Assembly: GCF_002920915.1 (NCBI RefSeq)
Contig: NZ_PQVF01000001.1
Span: 310,001-374,000, forward strand
Direction: 5' to 3'
Origin: Solitalea longa
GTDB taxonomy: Bacteria; Bacteroidota; Bacteroidia; Sphingobacteriales; Sphingobacteriaceae
Length of the DNA: 64,000 nt
The notes beneath the pieces were generated by a model. It saw only the letters and a program-made list of their open reading frames with translations. It ran no database searches and had not been told where the DNA came from. This document shows, piece by piece, positions 28,529 to 36,139 of this stretch. The translations under genes were made by a program, and so were the position numbers. Every line of letters begins with the position of its first letter. Within the stretch, counting starts at the first letter, position 1.

Positions 28529-28996
28529 TTAATTTCCATGCTGAATGGCTTCTTTCGGAAATTTATCGGCAATAAGGTTAAGATTGATGCCATGTTCTAA
28601 AAAAGCCTTCATGCCATCTAAAACAGTGGTAAAGCCGCCTGTTGAGTCTTTTATGGCCCCCAATAAAGCGCTTCCTGTTTCTTTATAACCTGATTCCGTA
28701 ACAACTACGTAAGTAAAACCATTGCTCAAACTTTTGAAAATGAACTCAACAGTTCTTTCATTCCATTTAAAAACGATTTTCTCGTTCTCAATAATTTCCT
28801 TCACCTCCACTTCTGTCGACACATTGTACATTTCCCATGTCCAGGTAACTGTTTTACCCGCTTCCAACTTTCCACTGCTTTTCGTAAACCAAAAGTTGGT
28901 GGTTTGATCCGGGTCAATCATAGCATTAAAAACAATTGAAGACGGTTTTCGAATCAGCATTTGGGCTTCGGTACAAGGCGCGTTGTTGGTTTCCAT
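28529..28996 (-). CDS. SRPBCC/AHSA1-family protein (copy 3)
   Basis: A 155-residue START-like protein: EAQMLIRKPSSIVFNAMIDP, TNFWFTKSSGKLEAG, TVTWTWEMYNV, VKEIIENEKIVFKW, ending in a helix (GGFTTVLDGMKAFLEHG). It belongs to a different subgroup from the tandem pair at 24196-25188. It is the third such protein in 5 kb. The 67 bases to the methyltransferase downstream allow co-transcription. Confidence 0.83.
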   Translation of the reverse strand: METNNAPCTEAQMLIRKPSSIVFNAMIDPDQTTNFWFTKSSGKLEAGKTVTWTWEMYNVSTEVEVKEIIENEKIVFKWNERTVEFIFKSLSNGFTYVVVTESGYKETGSALLGAIKDSTGGFTTVLDGMKAFLEHGINLNLIADKFPKEAIQHGN

Positions 28997-29158
28997 ATGA
29001 ATTGAGTGGTTTTACGCTAAGTTAATACTTGGCGAATCAACGAAGGAAAATACTAATTGTTTTAAGGGGTGAATTTGTAGTCTATAGCCTAAAGCCTAAA
29101 GCTCCCCATTCTGACTTTGCCTTAGCTTAATTAGATCTGTTGTTGGTTGTTGCTAAAT

Positions 29159-29281
29159 TTAAAAGGGTAAAGCGTTTTGCCATAGATTCCTAATATTTAT
29201 ACCAATAATAGCTATTCCTGCCAGTAATTGTAAAGCCCCAAATACTTTTAAGGTGTCATTAAATGTCCAATCTTTGTTCAT
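29159..29281 (-). CDS. Possible 40-residue membrane protein
   Basis: A short open frame: ATG at 29279-29281, stop at 29159-29161. The product begins MNKDWTFNDTLKVFGALQLL and has one hydrophobic stretch (GALQLLAGIAIIGINI, residues 15-30), ending in NALPF. Support is limited to a plausible transmembrane helix, a polar N-terminus and a location in an otherwise empty 420-base region (28997-29416) upstream of the SRPBCC gene, on the same strand. The rest of that region shows nothing I can interpret. Confidence 0.35.
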   Translation of the reverse strand: MNKDWTFNDTLKVFGALQLLAGIAIIGINIRNLWQNALPF

Positions 29282-29416
29282 AGGTAAGAGAGTTTTTCAA
29301 AATTGCTATAAGATATCCAGGTATACTCACTTGATTTGCTATAGGTAAACATAGCTGCTCTTGCCGCCAAAATAACCAATCTTCTTAAAAATCCCTGTTA
29401 TTCCTTTTATTTTGAT

Positions 29417-29842
29417 CTATCCCGCCAAAACCATAATAACGGTTAGCACACCAATGAGCAAGCAAAGCGGTGAATAGTATTTCGTATCATTTCGTCCAAA
29501 TTTGGTGTTCTTAATTCTTTTGAAAAAACCAACGTACTTGAATTCTCCAACGGACCTTAAGAAGAAAATAATGGCAATGGTCCATAGCCCATATTTGGAA
29601 AACGTTAGCGAAAGGTTGAATCGGGTTATACCCGCTCCTGTCAAAATAAATAAACCTACAGCTAGTAAACCTAATCCTACGATAAAACATTCGAGGAACT
29701 TCGGGTTGAAAACTTTAACATTGTTGCCTTTGGTTGGAATTACGGCATCGGCAGCCCAACGGCCACCAAGTCCCCAATAAAAATGAATGCCTGCAAGGAA
29801 AAGGAAAATGAGAAATAAAATAATGGAAATGATAGTAGTCAT
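29417..29842 (-). CDS. DUF3995-type integral membrane protein
   Basis: A 141-residue protein with four predicted membrane helices (about 3-24, 50-70, 80-97, 121-139). The first carries the family-like HFYWGLGGRWAADAVIPT pattern, and the loop FFLRSVGEFKYVGFF matches DUF3995 proteins (short four-helix proteins of unknown function). It stands alone, 118 bases from the next gene upstream. Confidence 0.8.
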   Translation of the reverse strand: MTTIISIILFLIFLFLAGIHFYWGLGGRWAADAVIPTKGNNVKVFNPKFLECFIVGLGLLAVGLFILTGAGITRFNLSLTFSKYGLWTIAIIFFLRSVGEFKYVGFFKRIKNTKFGRNDTKYYSPLCLLIGVLTVIMVLAG

Positions 29843-29960
29843 AACAGAGAGCGATAATAATGGTTTGAGGTAACTGCTTAAAAACCAAGGTGAAGATAAG
29901 CATTATACTATTTGGGTGTACTCGGCTTAAACAAAAATCTTAAGTTCTCCATTAGTGCAT

Positions 29961-30665
29961 TTAGTTATTTTGGAACAAACTTAAATCAGGTCTGAAAACC
30001 ATTGTTTCTGAGGTGATTTTGGCAATGGAGGCCGTTGTTAAAGCTGTATCCATAGCTGTTATTTTCTCATCAATGGCTTCACTTGATGCGTATTCTTCCC
30101 AATTATTAAAGCCCAGTAACAATAGCAACTGCCTGGTTTCGCCTCCATCAATCACTTTGTAAGTCGTAAAAGATTTTATGTTGCCAGATTTATAATTTTC
30201 TTTTAATCGATCAATTACTTTTAATGCGGGCTCTAAACTGTTTACATCCAAAGTTATAACCCGAATAAGCCGTTGTTTTATGTTGAAGGTATCAACAAGG
30301 CTTTGTTGCGGCAGTTTAATCACTTTAAAAACGGTCTGGATATCTGCGAATGGGAAAACATGCAAACGATTATCTACAAGATCCTCAACAGGTTTAACAG
30401 CGTGATCAAAATCCATCCATGAGTGGTTGAATGTTGCATCAACAAATTGGCCATATCTCGGCCCCGAAATAATGAACCAGGCATACCAATTCCAGGTATC
30501 ACCGTTTGATTTATGCCAATTGAGATGTTTTTTATAGCCGTTCTCGAAATTTTGTAGCTGCCCTTCTTTAGGTTTCCAAATAGCAAATTGGGCAAGCTGA
30601 CCCTGCTGAGCATATGTGCTGATTGAAAACAGCATTAACAGGCAAGAGAGTGTGAATTTTTTCAT
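29961..30665 (-). CDS. Exported hypothetical protein
   Basis: A 234-residue secreted protein with a signal peptide ending STYAQ. The body contains LAQFAIWKPKEGQLQNFENG, NWYAWFIISGPRYGQF and a repeated-looking second half (IRVITLDVNSLEPALKVIDR, then LLLLLGFNNWEEYASSE). That is suggestive of two ferredoxin-like (dimeric alpha/beta-barrel) halves, as in stress-response monooxygenase-type folds, but this is a guess and no family is recognised. The start codon lies inside a 12-bp inverted repeat (30660-30705). Confidence 0.7.
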   Translation of the reverse strand: MKKFTLSCLLMLFSISTYAQQGQLAQFAIWKPKEGQLQNFENGYKKHLNWHKSNGDTWNWYAWFIISGPRYGQFVDATFNHSWMDFDHAVKPVEDLVDNRLHVFPFADIQTVFKVIKLPQQSLVDTFNIKQRLIRVITLDVNSLEPALKVIDRLKENYKSGNIKSFTTYKVIDGGETRQLLLLLGFNNWEEYASSEAIDEKITAMDTALTTASIAKITSETMVFRPDLSLFQNN

Positions 30666-30705
30666 AGTTAATAACTAATATATTAAACTGCTTTTAACTA
30701 TGAAA
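30660..30705 (-). promoter_or_regulatory. 12-bp inverted repeat enclosing the start codon of the 29961-30665 gene
   Basis: Perfect arms (TTTCATAGTTAA at 30660-30671 and TTAACTATGAAA at 30694-30705) with a 22-base loop. On the mRNA the AUG (30663-30665) is inside the 3' arm of the hairpin, so folding would hide it from the ribosome. Regulation of translation is an inference. Confidence 0.45.
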
Positions 30706-30742
30706 GTAGGTTGTTTTTCGGGTTTGAAACAAAACCCCAAAA

Positions 30743-30770
30743 CAAAAAAGTCGCAGCATACTGCTGCGAC
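30743..30770 (-). terminator. Intrinsic terminator of the OmpA-like gene at 30797
   Basis: Perfect 9-bp stem (GTCGCAGCA / TGCTGCGAC) with a TAC-type loop followed on the minus strand by six T residues, 27 bases after the stop codon. Confidence 0.9.
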
Positions 30771-30796
30771 CTTATCGATTTAGTTCTTGCTTCAAG

Positions 30797-32047
30797 TTAA
30801 GACAACTTAATAAATTCAACCCGTCGGTTATTGGCTTTGCCTTCAGAAGAGACATTTGGACTTACCGGTACAGTTTCGCCCTTTCCTTCGGTTTGCATTC
30901 GACTTTCGTCTATACCAAAATCAGCCTGAAGATGGCTTTTAACAGCGGCTGCTCTTTTTTTCGATAGTTCAAGGTTTGCTGCATTATCACCGTCACTGTC
31001 GGTATGGCCTACAATTTTAATCTTAACTGTCGGATTTTCTTTTAGTACAGTGGCAATCTCTTTTAAAACACCATAAGATTCAGGTTTGATTTGATCGCTG
31101 TTTACATCAAACAAAATTCCTGTGGTAACAAACTTGCCTTCGGTAATTAGTTTATTACGGGTATCGGGCGCACCAACGGCCAGTTTTAAATTAGAAACAT
31201 AGGCGAACTTGTCGATAGATTGTGCTGCAACTTTAAAACTAATACAGTTAATTGGCATTACAGCGTCCAGTAATTTTGGCAAGTCATAAACTTTGGTGGA
31301 ATTTATATATATCCGCAGACGTTGTTTTTGTCGCCAGATAGAGATTTTTATTTTTTCTCCTTTAGAATTAACGCGAACGGTTGATGTATTGGAAATACTT
31401 GAGCTGTTTTTGCAGGCATCCGAAGAACACCAGTTAGTAATAGCTATCCAGCCATCACTACCACTACTTCCATACACTTGCAATTGCGCTCCGTACTTAC
31501 CGGGTTCCAGTTCATTGATTTCGGCCGCATTGCCAATCTCCACATTAAAAGCGCCTGAACTTTCATGTGCATCGATAGCCAAATCAAACTCCAATGTAAA
31601 GTTATCAGGAAGAGTGCCATTAATAAATTCGGGACGATATTTGGCATATTGACCCATTGAAAGCCATTTACCCTGCAGGTTGTTAAGTGTTACCACCTCA
31701 CCGCTTCCATCCGTGTTCCATTTACCCGGAAAATCCCCAATGCTTTCCTGGCTGAAATCCTCAAAAGCGATTACTTTTTCTCCTGAAATGAAATCGAACT
31801 TTGAATATGACTGAAAACTAGGAGCATCAGATTTGGTAGAATTATTAGGGTCAGGAGTAGTGTTCTTGTCTTTTTGTTCCGCCTCAGAAGGATCTGTTTT
31901 TTTCTCTTTCTTATTAAAGAGATCATCAACCTTTTGGTTTATTTTATCATTTACTTTTTGACCAAGTTTACCTGCAAAGCCACCTAGTTGTGCATGAGCT
32001 GAGGTTGTAAACGCAAGTAAAGCAAGTATGAAAAAATGTTTTTTCAT
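30797..32047 (-). CDS. OmpA-family outer-membrane protein (copy 1)
   Basis: A 416-residue protein with a signal peptide ending SAHAQ, a Lys/Asp-rich linker (about 30-70) and a concanavalin-like beta-sandwich (about 85-290: SGEKVIAFEDFSQ, LEFDLAIDAHESSG). The C-terminal OmpA peptidoglycan-binding domain (about 305-415) has ILFDVNSDQIKPESYGVLK, IVGHTDSDGDN, LSKKRAAAVKSHL and NNRRVEF. It should sit in the outer membrane or periplasm and tether to peptidoglycan through the conserved Asp and Arg. It is a tandem paralogue of the gene at 32210. Confidence 0.9.
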   Translation of the reverse strand: MKKHFFILALLAFTTSAHAQLGGFAGKLGQKVNDKINQKVDDLFNKKEKKTDPSEAEQKDKNTTPDPNNSTKSDAPSFQSYSKFDFISGEKVIAFEDFSQESIGDFPGKWNTDGSGEVVTLNNLQGKWLSMGQYAKYRPEFINGTLPDNFTLEFDLAIDAHESSGAFNVEIGNAAEINELEPGKYGAQLQVYGSSGSDGWIAITNWCSSDACKNSSSISNTSTVRVNSKGEKIKISIWRQKQRLRIYINSTKVYDLPKLLDAVMPINCISFKVAAQSIDKFAYVSNLKLAVGAPDTRNKLITEGKFVTTGILFDVNSDQIKPESYGVLKEIATVLKENPTVKIKIVGHTDSDGDNAANLELSKKRAAAVKSHLQADFGIDESRMQTEGKGETVPVSPNVSSEGKANNRRVEFIKLS

Positions 32048-32076
32048 AATAGATATGTAATTTAAAGTGGGAAAGG

Positions 32077-32084
32077 CAAATATA
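32077..32084 (-). promoter_or_regulatory. -7 box candidate for the OmpA-like gene at 30797
   Basis: Perfect TAnnTTTG on the minus strand (TATATTTG), 29 bases before the ATG. No clear -33 box is seen 20 bases upstream. Confidence 0.35.
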
Positions 32085-32141
32085 TCTTAAAAGTTTATAA
32101 GTCAATAATATAATACAGTTTGAGGAGTTTCAGTTAATAAT

Positions 32142-32175
32142 AAAAAAAGGTCCTTGCTGTTAATAAACAAGGACC
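32142..32175 (-). terminator. Intrinsic terminator of the OmpA-like gene at 32210
   Basis: 8-bp perfect stem GGTCCTTG / CAAGGACC with a ten-base loop and a T-rich tail (TTTTTTTATT) on the minus strand, 35 bases after the stop codon. It separates the two paralogues into independent transcripts. Confidence 0.88.
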
Positions 32176-32209
32176 ATCAAGTATTCGATATAGCTGTTTG
32201 GATTTAAGC

Positions 32210-33430
32210 TTATTTAGGTAATTTGATAAATTCAGCTAACAAAGTATTGCTTTTGTCATCGGTTGGGTTGGCTGAATTTTCTGTCGAGGCGGAGTTTGCT
32301 CCCTCGGTTTGCATTCTGCTTTCATTGATTCCAAATTCAATTTGAAACGCATTTTTAATTGATTCTGCTCTTCTTTTTGCCAAATCCAGATCAGTAGTTT
32401 CAGCATCGCTATGGCCTACAATTTTAATTTTAACTGAAGGATTTTCTTTTAAAACAGAAGCAATTTCCTTTAAAACCGGATACGACTCAGGTCTTATCAT
32501 ATCACTGTTAGGGTCGAACAATACACCACTTGTTACAAATTTATCTTCGACCATTAGTTTTTTGCGAACATCGGGTATTCCAGCAGTTAGTTTAATATTG
32601 GAAACATAAGCAAACTTGTTGTTGGCATTTGCAGCAACTTTAAAATTGATGCAATTCATAGGAGCAGTTGCATCCAGCAGCTTAAATTCATCAATTACCT
32701 TAACTTCGTTTATGTAAATTTTAAGGCGTTGTTTCATTCTGGAAATAGAAACTCTGATCTTCTCACCTGCTGAGTTAAAATGTACTTCAGCCGAATTGGC
32801 GAAAGGAGCCAATTTTTTGCAGTCATCCGAATAACAGAAGTTTTCGATAGAAATGTATCCTTCTCCGCCTCCTACCATTCTAAATTCTGCACCCCAATTG
32901 GTAGGCTCAATATCTTTGTTAAGGGCAGCATGGCCTAATTGTACATAAAAACCACCAGTGTTTTTACCTGCGTTTAGAACCAGGTCAAACTCAAAAGAAA
33001 AATTCTCAGGTAAATCAGCGGTCATAAACTCCGGACGATAATTTGCAATCTGGCCCATTGAAAGCCATTTACCTGTCTGATTATCTAGTGTTGCAATTTC
33101 ACCTACACCGTTGGTGTTCCAGTCTAGAGGGAAGGTGCCTGTCTTATCTTGGCTAAAATCCTCAAAAGCAATCACCCTGTCGCCTGAAAGAAAATCAAAT
33201 TTTAAATATGATTGGAAATTAGTTACCGGAGGAGCTATAGACACAGTATTGGCCTGCGGCTCGAAATTTTCAACCAGAGATAAGTCAGTTGATTTTTTTC
33301 TGGTAAGATCGGCTACTTGAGTGTTTTTGTCATTTGGATTTTGAAGCGAATTACTTGAAAATCCGTTTGATTGCCCTTGTGCAGCAATGCTAGAGGCAAG
33401 GAGTGCCAGAGCAAAAAATGGTTTTTTCAT
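32210..33430 (-). CDS. OmpA-family outer-membrane protein (copy 2, diverged)
   Basis: A 406-residue paralogue of the 30797 gene: signal MKKPFFALALLASSIAAQGQ, beta-sandwich (SGDRVIAFEDFSQDKTG, FEFDLVLNAGKNTGG) and OmpA domain (VLFDPNSDMIRPESYPVLK, IVGHSDAE, LDLAKRRAESIK). Compared with copy 1, the loop between the T/S-D motif and the L-x-K-R-A helix is shortened, and the conserved N-R-R-V-E end is replaced by LLAEFIKL. Peptidoglycan binding may therefore be altered. The two copies are about half identical by eye. Confidence 0.88.
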   Translation of the reverse strand: MKKPFFALALLASSIAAQGQSNGFSSNSLQNPNDKNTQVADLTRKKSTDLSLVENFEPQANTVSIAPPVTNFQSYLKFDFLSGDRVIAFEDFSQDKTGTFPLDWNTNGVGEIATLDNQTGKWLSMGQIANYRPEFMTADLPENFSFEFDLVLNAGKNTGGFYVQLGHAALNKDIEPTNWGAEFRMVGGGEGYISIENFCYSDDCKKLAPFANSAEVHFNSAGEKIRVSISRMKQRLKIYINEVKVIDEFKLLDATAPMNCINFKVAANANNKFAYVSNIKLTAGIPDVRKKLMVEDKFVTSGVLFDPNSDMIRPESYPVLKEIASVLKENPSVKIKIVGHSDAETTDLDLAKRRAESIKNAFQIEFGINESRMQTEGANSASTENSANPTDDKSNTLLAEFIKLPK

Positions 33431-33769
33431 GGTTTGGTATATAATGGTTTGACAACTGTTTAAATCAAGCTGTTTTTTAAGTTGAGCATGAAATCAACTT
33501 TTGAATTTTTTGAATATCTGCACTAACGATTAGATTTCAAACGATGCTTAAAAAAAATGACTTTAAAGTCTTTTTTTAAGTAGGTTCAATTTGCGTTTAC
33601 GGTTTTAATTTGATCGCCTTTTTAAGATCGAGGATGGAGAAAGGAAGTTTATCGGGAAGGTTTAATTCAATTATAATAAGAATTTAAAAAATAGTCTGAT
33701 GCTCTGTTTTTTTTATTAAATTTAAGTTAATAGGTCTAATTTTTAATAATTAACAAAGATAATTTAATT
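33431..33769. other. 339-base intergenic region between divergent genes
   Basis: AT-rich spacer between the minus-strand OmpA-like gene and the plus-strand lipoprotein. The only structure I see is a near-perfect palindrome at 33547-33580: CTTAAAAAAA and TTTTTTTAAG arms around the inner palindrome GACTTTAAAGTC. Both strands end in a T-run, so it may act as a bidirectional terminator or stop read-through between the divergent units. Near 33748 there is a TAATTTTT, one base off the -7 consensus. No reading frame of note. Confidence 0.5.
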
Positions 33770-34243
33770 ATGAAAAGCATGATTGTATCACTTGGATGTA
33801 TATTAAGTTTATTGATAGCCTGTAATACTAAAAAAGAAGAGCCGGCAGTGGTAATTGATAAAGAACAGATCAAACAGGAAATTCAGGCCAAGGAAAATGA
33901 GTTTGCTGAAACATACAATAGTGGTGTGTTAAAAAATATAGGTTATTATGCGGATGATGCGACCAGCTTTTTTCAAAACAGGCCTCCATTAGTAGGTAAG
34001 CCTGCAATTGTGGAATTTTTGCTATCTGATGTAGGTTCAAGTACCAACAAGATCTCATTTACTACTAACGAGGTTTTTGTTTCTAATGATGGAAATTTGG
34101 TGGTAGAAATTGGAGCTTTTAAAGTTACTGATTCAACTAATACTGCAGTTAATACGGGTAATTACATAACTATGTTTGAAAAAAGAAACGGAAAGTACGT
34201 AGCAGTACGAGATATGAGTGCTTCAGATGGTTTGATCAAATAA
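33770..34243 (+). CDS. NTF2-like (DUF4440-type) lipoprotein
   Basis: A 157-residue protein with a lipoprotein signal (lipobox LIAC, Cys18). After a charged helix (EQIKQEIQAKENEFAETYNS) comes the SnoaL/DUF4440-like cone fold: GYYADDATSFFQNRPPLVG, EIGAFKVTDS and YITMFEKRNGKYVAVRDMSA. Such proteins dimerise and bind small ligands; the role here is unknown. It is followed by a bidirectional terminator. Confidence 0.82.
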   Translation: MKSMIVSLGCILSLLIACNTKKEEPAVVIDKEQIKQEIQAKENEFAETYNSGVLKNIGYYADDATSFFQNRPPLVGKPAIVEFLLSDVGSSTNKISFTTNEVFVSNDGNLVVEIGAFKVTDSTNTAVNTGNYITMFEKRNGKYVAVRDMSASDGLIK

Positions 34244-34276
34244 AAACTGATTTTTATAAAATAACCTGAATACAAA

Positions 34277-34303
34277 GAGGTACTGTTAATTTAACAGTAC
34301 CTC
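34277..34303. terminator. Bidirectional terminator between convergent genes
   Basis: Perfect 12-bp stem (GAGGTACTGTTA with TAACAGTACCTC) and a short loop, followed by TTGTATTT on the plus strand and TTTGTATT on the minus strand. It lies between the convergent lipoprotein and low-complexity protein genes. Confidence 0.8.
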
Positions 34304-34347
34304 TTGTATTTAAAACCCAGGAATGATAATTCAGTTTAAAATCTCTA

Positions 34348-35484
34348 TCAGCGTCTGCGGCCTCCACCTCCTCCCATTGAGCGACCTCCGCCTCCACCCA
34401 TTGAGCGTCCTCCACCTCCCATTGAACCTGATCGCGATGATGGCGATGAATAACCAGAAGATTGTCGGGTAGTTGCTGATGGCGATTGACGGTTGGACAT
34501 GGATGGTGACTGCCGATTTGAAGTTGATGGTGACTGCCGATTTGAAGTTGAAGGCGATTGACGGTTGGATACAGATGGATTGTTTCCGGCCCTGTTTGAC
34601 GACATGTTGTTTCCAGCCCTATTTGATGACATGTTATTTGAGGCTCGATTAGAGGCTGATGTTCCTCCTCGTCGGTTCGTAGATCCATTGCCATAACTGC
34701 CTCTGTTTTGGTTATTTCTTACCGTGTTTGAAGTGTTTCTGGAGTTGTTATAATGATTGATACTATTTCGATTATTAACAATAACGGTATTGCCACCTCC
34801 ATAGTGCCCGCCGTAATACCCGCCGTGGTGATAATAATGATTACTTCTATAAATGCCAACAGCCATGACGGTTGCAAAACCAAACCAAGGCGGATAATAA
34901 CCATAATAATAAGGAGGATAATAAGGTACATATGCCGGTGAATATACATACTGCACAATTGGCGCCTGTTGAACCACTACTGTGGTGGTTGCCGGAACAT
35001 TTACTGTAACCGGATCACTTCCTTTGTAGCCCGGGTTGGCCGTTACAGATGAATTTCCCTTAGGCTCAATTACATAATCTTTACCGTATAATTCCTCATC
35101 ACCTACAATCTGCAGGCTTACTTTATTGTCTTTACCCTTGTCTAACAAAATTACAGCAACGTCCTGTGTTTCTTTTTTGGCAACATCCACCTGAAGAATA
35201 AACGTGTAGGAATCGCCATCTTTTTTGGTTACCACTTTAATAAAGTCAACCTTTTTATCGAGGTTTAAGTCAAGGTTATTAATTTTTTCCTTTTCGTCAT
35301 TAAGTGATTTTTCAAAAGCTTCAATAGTTTTTGATTTTTGGAAGAGATCTAAAACGGCGTATAAATCCAGATTGTCACCTGCCAGACCTAACGCAGCGGT
35401 GGTATCTTCTTTGGCCTGTGCAAAAGCAGATACGTTTTGCAAGCAAATTACTGTCACCAAAAATAGAAAGATAAACCTTTTCAT
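34348..35484 (-). CDS. Secreted low-complexity repeat protein
   Basis: A 378-residue exported protein (start at 35484, giving signal MKRFIFLFLVTVICLQNVSA; an upstream in-frame ATG lacks a signal). An ordered N-terminal domain (about 25-150) is followed by a Val/Pro-rich linker and a Tyr/Pro/Gly-rich, possibly membrane-inserted stretch (PYYYGYYPPWFGFATVMAVG). A long disordered tail has short tandem repeats: SNRAGNNM copies, four SNRQSPS(T/M/A) copies and three SMGGGG(G)R copies ending in GGRRR. The function is unknown; it may be an envelope-associated nucleic-acid- or polysaccharide-binding protein. The repeats make it prone to length variation. Confidence 0.75.
   Translation of the reverse strand: MKRFIFLFLVTVICLQNVSAFAQAKEDTTAALGLAGDNLDLYAVLDLFQKSKTIEAFEKSLNDEKEKINNLDLNLDKKVDFIKVVTKKDGDSYTFILQVDVAKKETQDVAVILLDKGKDNKVSLQIVGDEELYGKDYVIEPKGNSSVTANPGYKGSDPVTVNVPATTTVVVQQAPIVQYVYSPAYVPYYPPYYYGYYPPWFGFATVMAVGIYRSNHYYHHGGYYGGHYGGGNTVIVNNRNSINHYNNSRNTSNTVRNNQNRGSYGNGSTNRRGGTSASNRASNNMSSNRAGNNMSSNRAGNNPSVSNRQSPSTSNRQSPSTSNRQSPSMSNRQSPSATTRQSSGYSSPSSRSGSMGGGGRSMGGGGGRSMGGGGGRRR
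34383..34650 (-). repeat. Short in-frame tandem repeats in the 34348-35484 gene
   Basis: In-frame degenerate tandem repeats of about 24 bases encode SNRAGNNM, SNRQSPST and SMGGGGGR units, in that order along the coding strand. The SNRQSPS units (around 34465-34570) are nearly identical at DNA level. Slippage or recombination could change copy number. Confidence 0.6.
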
Positions 35485-35645
35485 AATGAGAGAGTTGTAT
35501 TTAGTTCTATACAATTTAATTAATCTCGGGTAGATAAAAAATAGACTTCTGTATTAGTTTGATTTTGTTAGTTGTTTTGTTAATTCATATGCGGTTCACT
35601 TGCTAGTGAGCTCTACCTTTAAAAATCAATTGACCCGAAAATTAT

Positions 35646-35677
35646 TTTGAATTGAAACTTCTATTTTGTTAACTTTG
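35646..35677 (+). promoter_or_regulatory. Bacteroidota-type promoter of the 35734 membrane protein
   Basis: -33 box TTTG (35646-35649) and perfect -7 box TAACTTTG (35670-35677), separated by 20 bases, 56 bases before the chosen start. Confidence 0.6.
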
Positions 35678-35733
35678 ATATGCAAAGTACTTTTAGTTGT
35701 AAAGAATCAACTTAAATTCTGACTTATATGATT

Positions 35734-36018
35734 ATGGAAAACAAAAGACTTATCGGAATTATGTTAGCAGCAGGGCTATTATTGTTAATGCCTTTAATCG
35801 CTATGCAATTTACCCCTGAAGTAAATTGGTCCCTGGCTGATTTTACTGTGGCAGGTGTTCTTCTATTTGGAACAGGGTTTTTATGTGAGCTTGTATTGAG
35901 AAAAGTAAGTAAAGTGCCGTATAGAATCGTTCTTTGTGGTGCTATTTTGCTAATACTTATGTTGATTTGGATAGAACTTGCAGTAGGTATCTTCGGAACA
36001 CCGTTCGCAGGTAGTTAG
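35734..36018 (+). CDS. Small integral membrane protein
   Basis: A 94-residue protein with three hydrophobic helices (about 6-26, 35-53, 63-88) and short loops; it ends GIFGTPFAGS. An alternative ATG two codons earlier (35728) is possible. The profile resembles small three-helix proteins common in Bacteroidetes (TPEVNW, GTGFLCELVLRK pattern). Function unknown. It stands alone with its own promoter and a terminator signal shared with fabD. Confidence 0.72.
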   Translation: MENKRLIGIMLAAGLLLLMPLIAMQFTPEVNWSLADFTVAGVLLFGTGFLCELVLRKVSKVPYRIVLCGAILLILMLIWIELAVGIFGTPFAGS

Positions 36019-36084
36019 GTGAAGCGGCAAATGCGAAAAAGTCAAAAACAGATTTCTGATTCGGCTATTTATTCAACTCGATAA

Positions 36085-36120
36085 AATAAAAAAGAGCATC
36101 AAGGTTAGTTGATGCTCTTT
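36085..36120 (-). terminator. Intrinsic terminator of fabD (also readable on the plus strand)
   Basis: Perfect 10-bp stem AAAGAGCATC / GATGCTCTTT with a ten-base loop; the minus strand continues TTTATTTTAT. It lies 20 bases after the fabD stop and can stop transcription from both sides. Confidence 0.85.
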
Positions 36121-36139
36121 CTATAAGGATCAAATGCAC

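Noticed and set aside
34383-34650. Repeats that could be mistaken for a CRISPR array
   Set aside because: The units are contiguous, in frame and coding, without unique spacers of regular length.
34254-34694. 146-codon frame overlapping the repeat protein and its terminator
   Set aside because: It is an out-of-frame reading of the tandem repeats (H/Q/E/A-rich low complexity).
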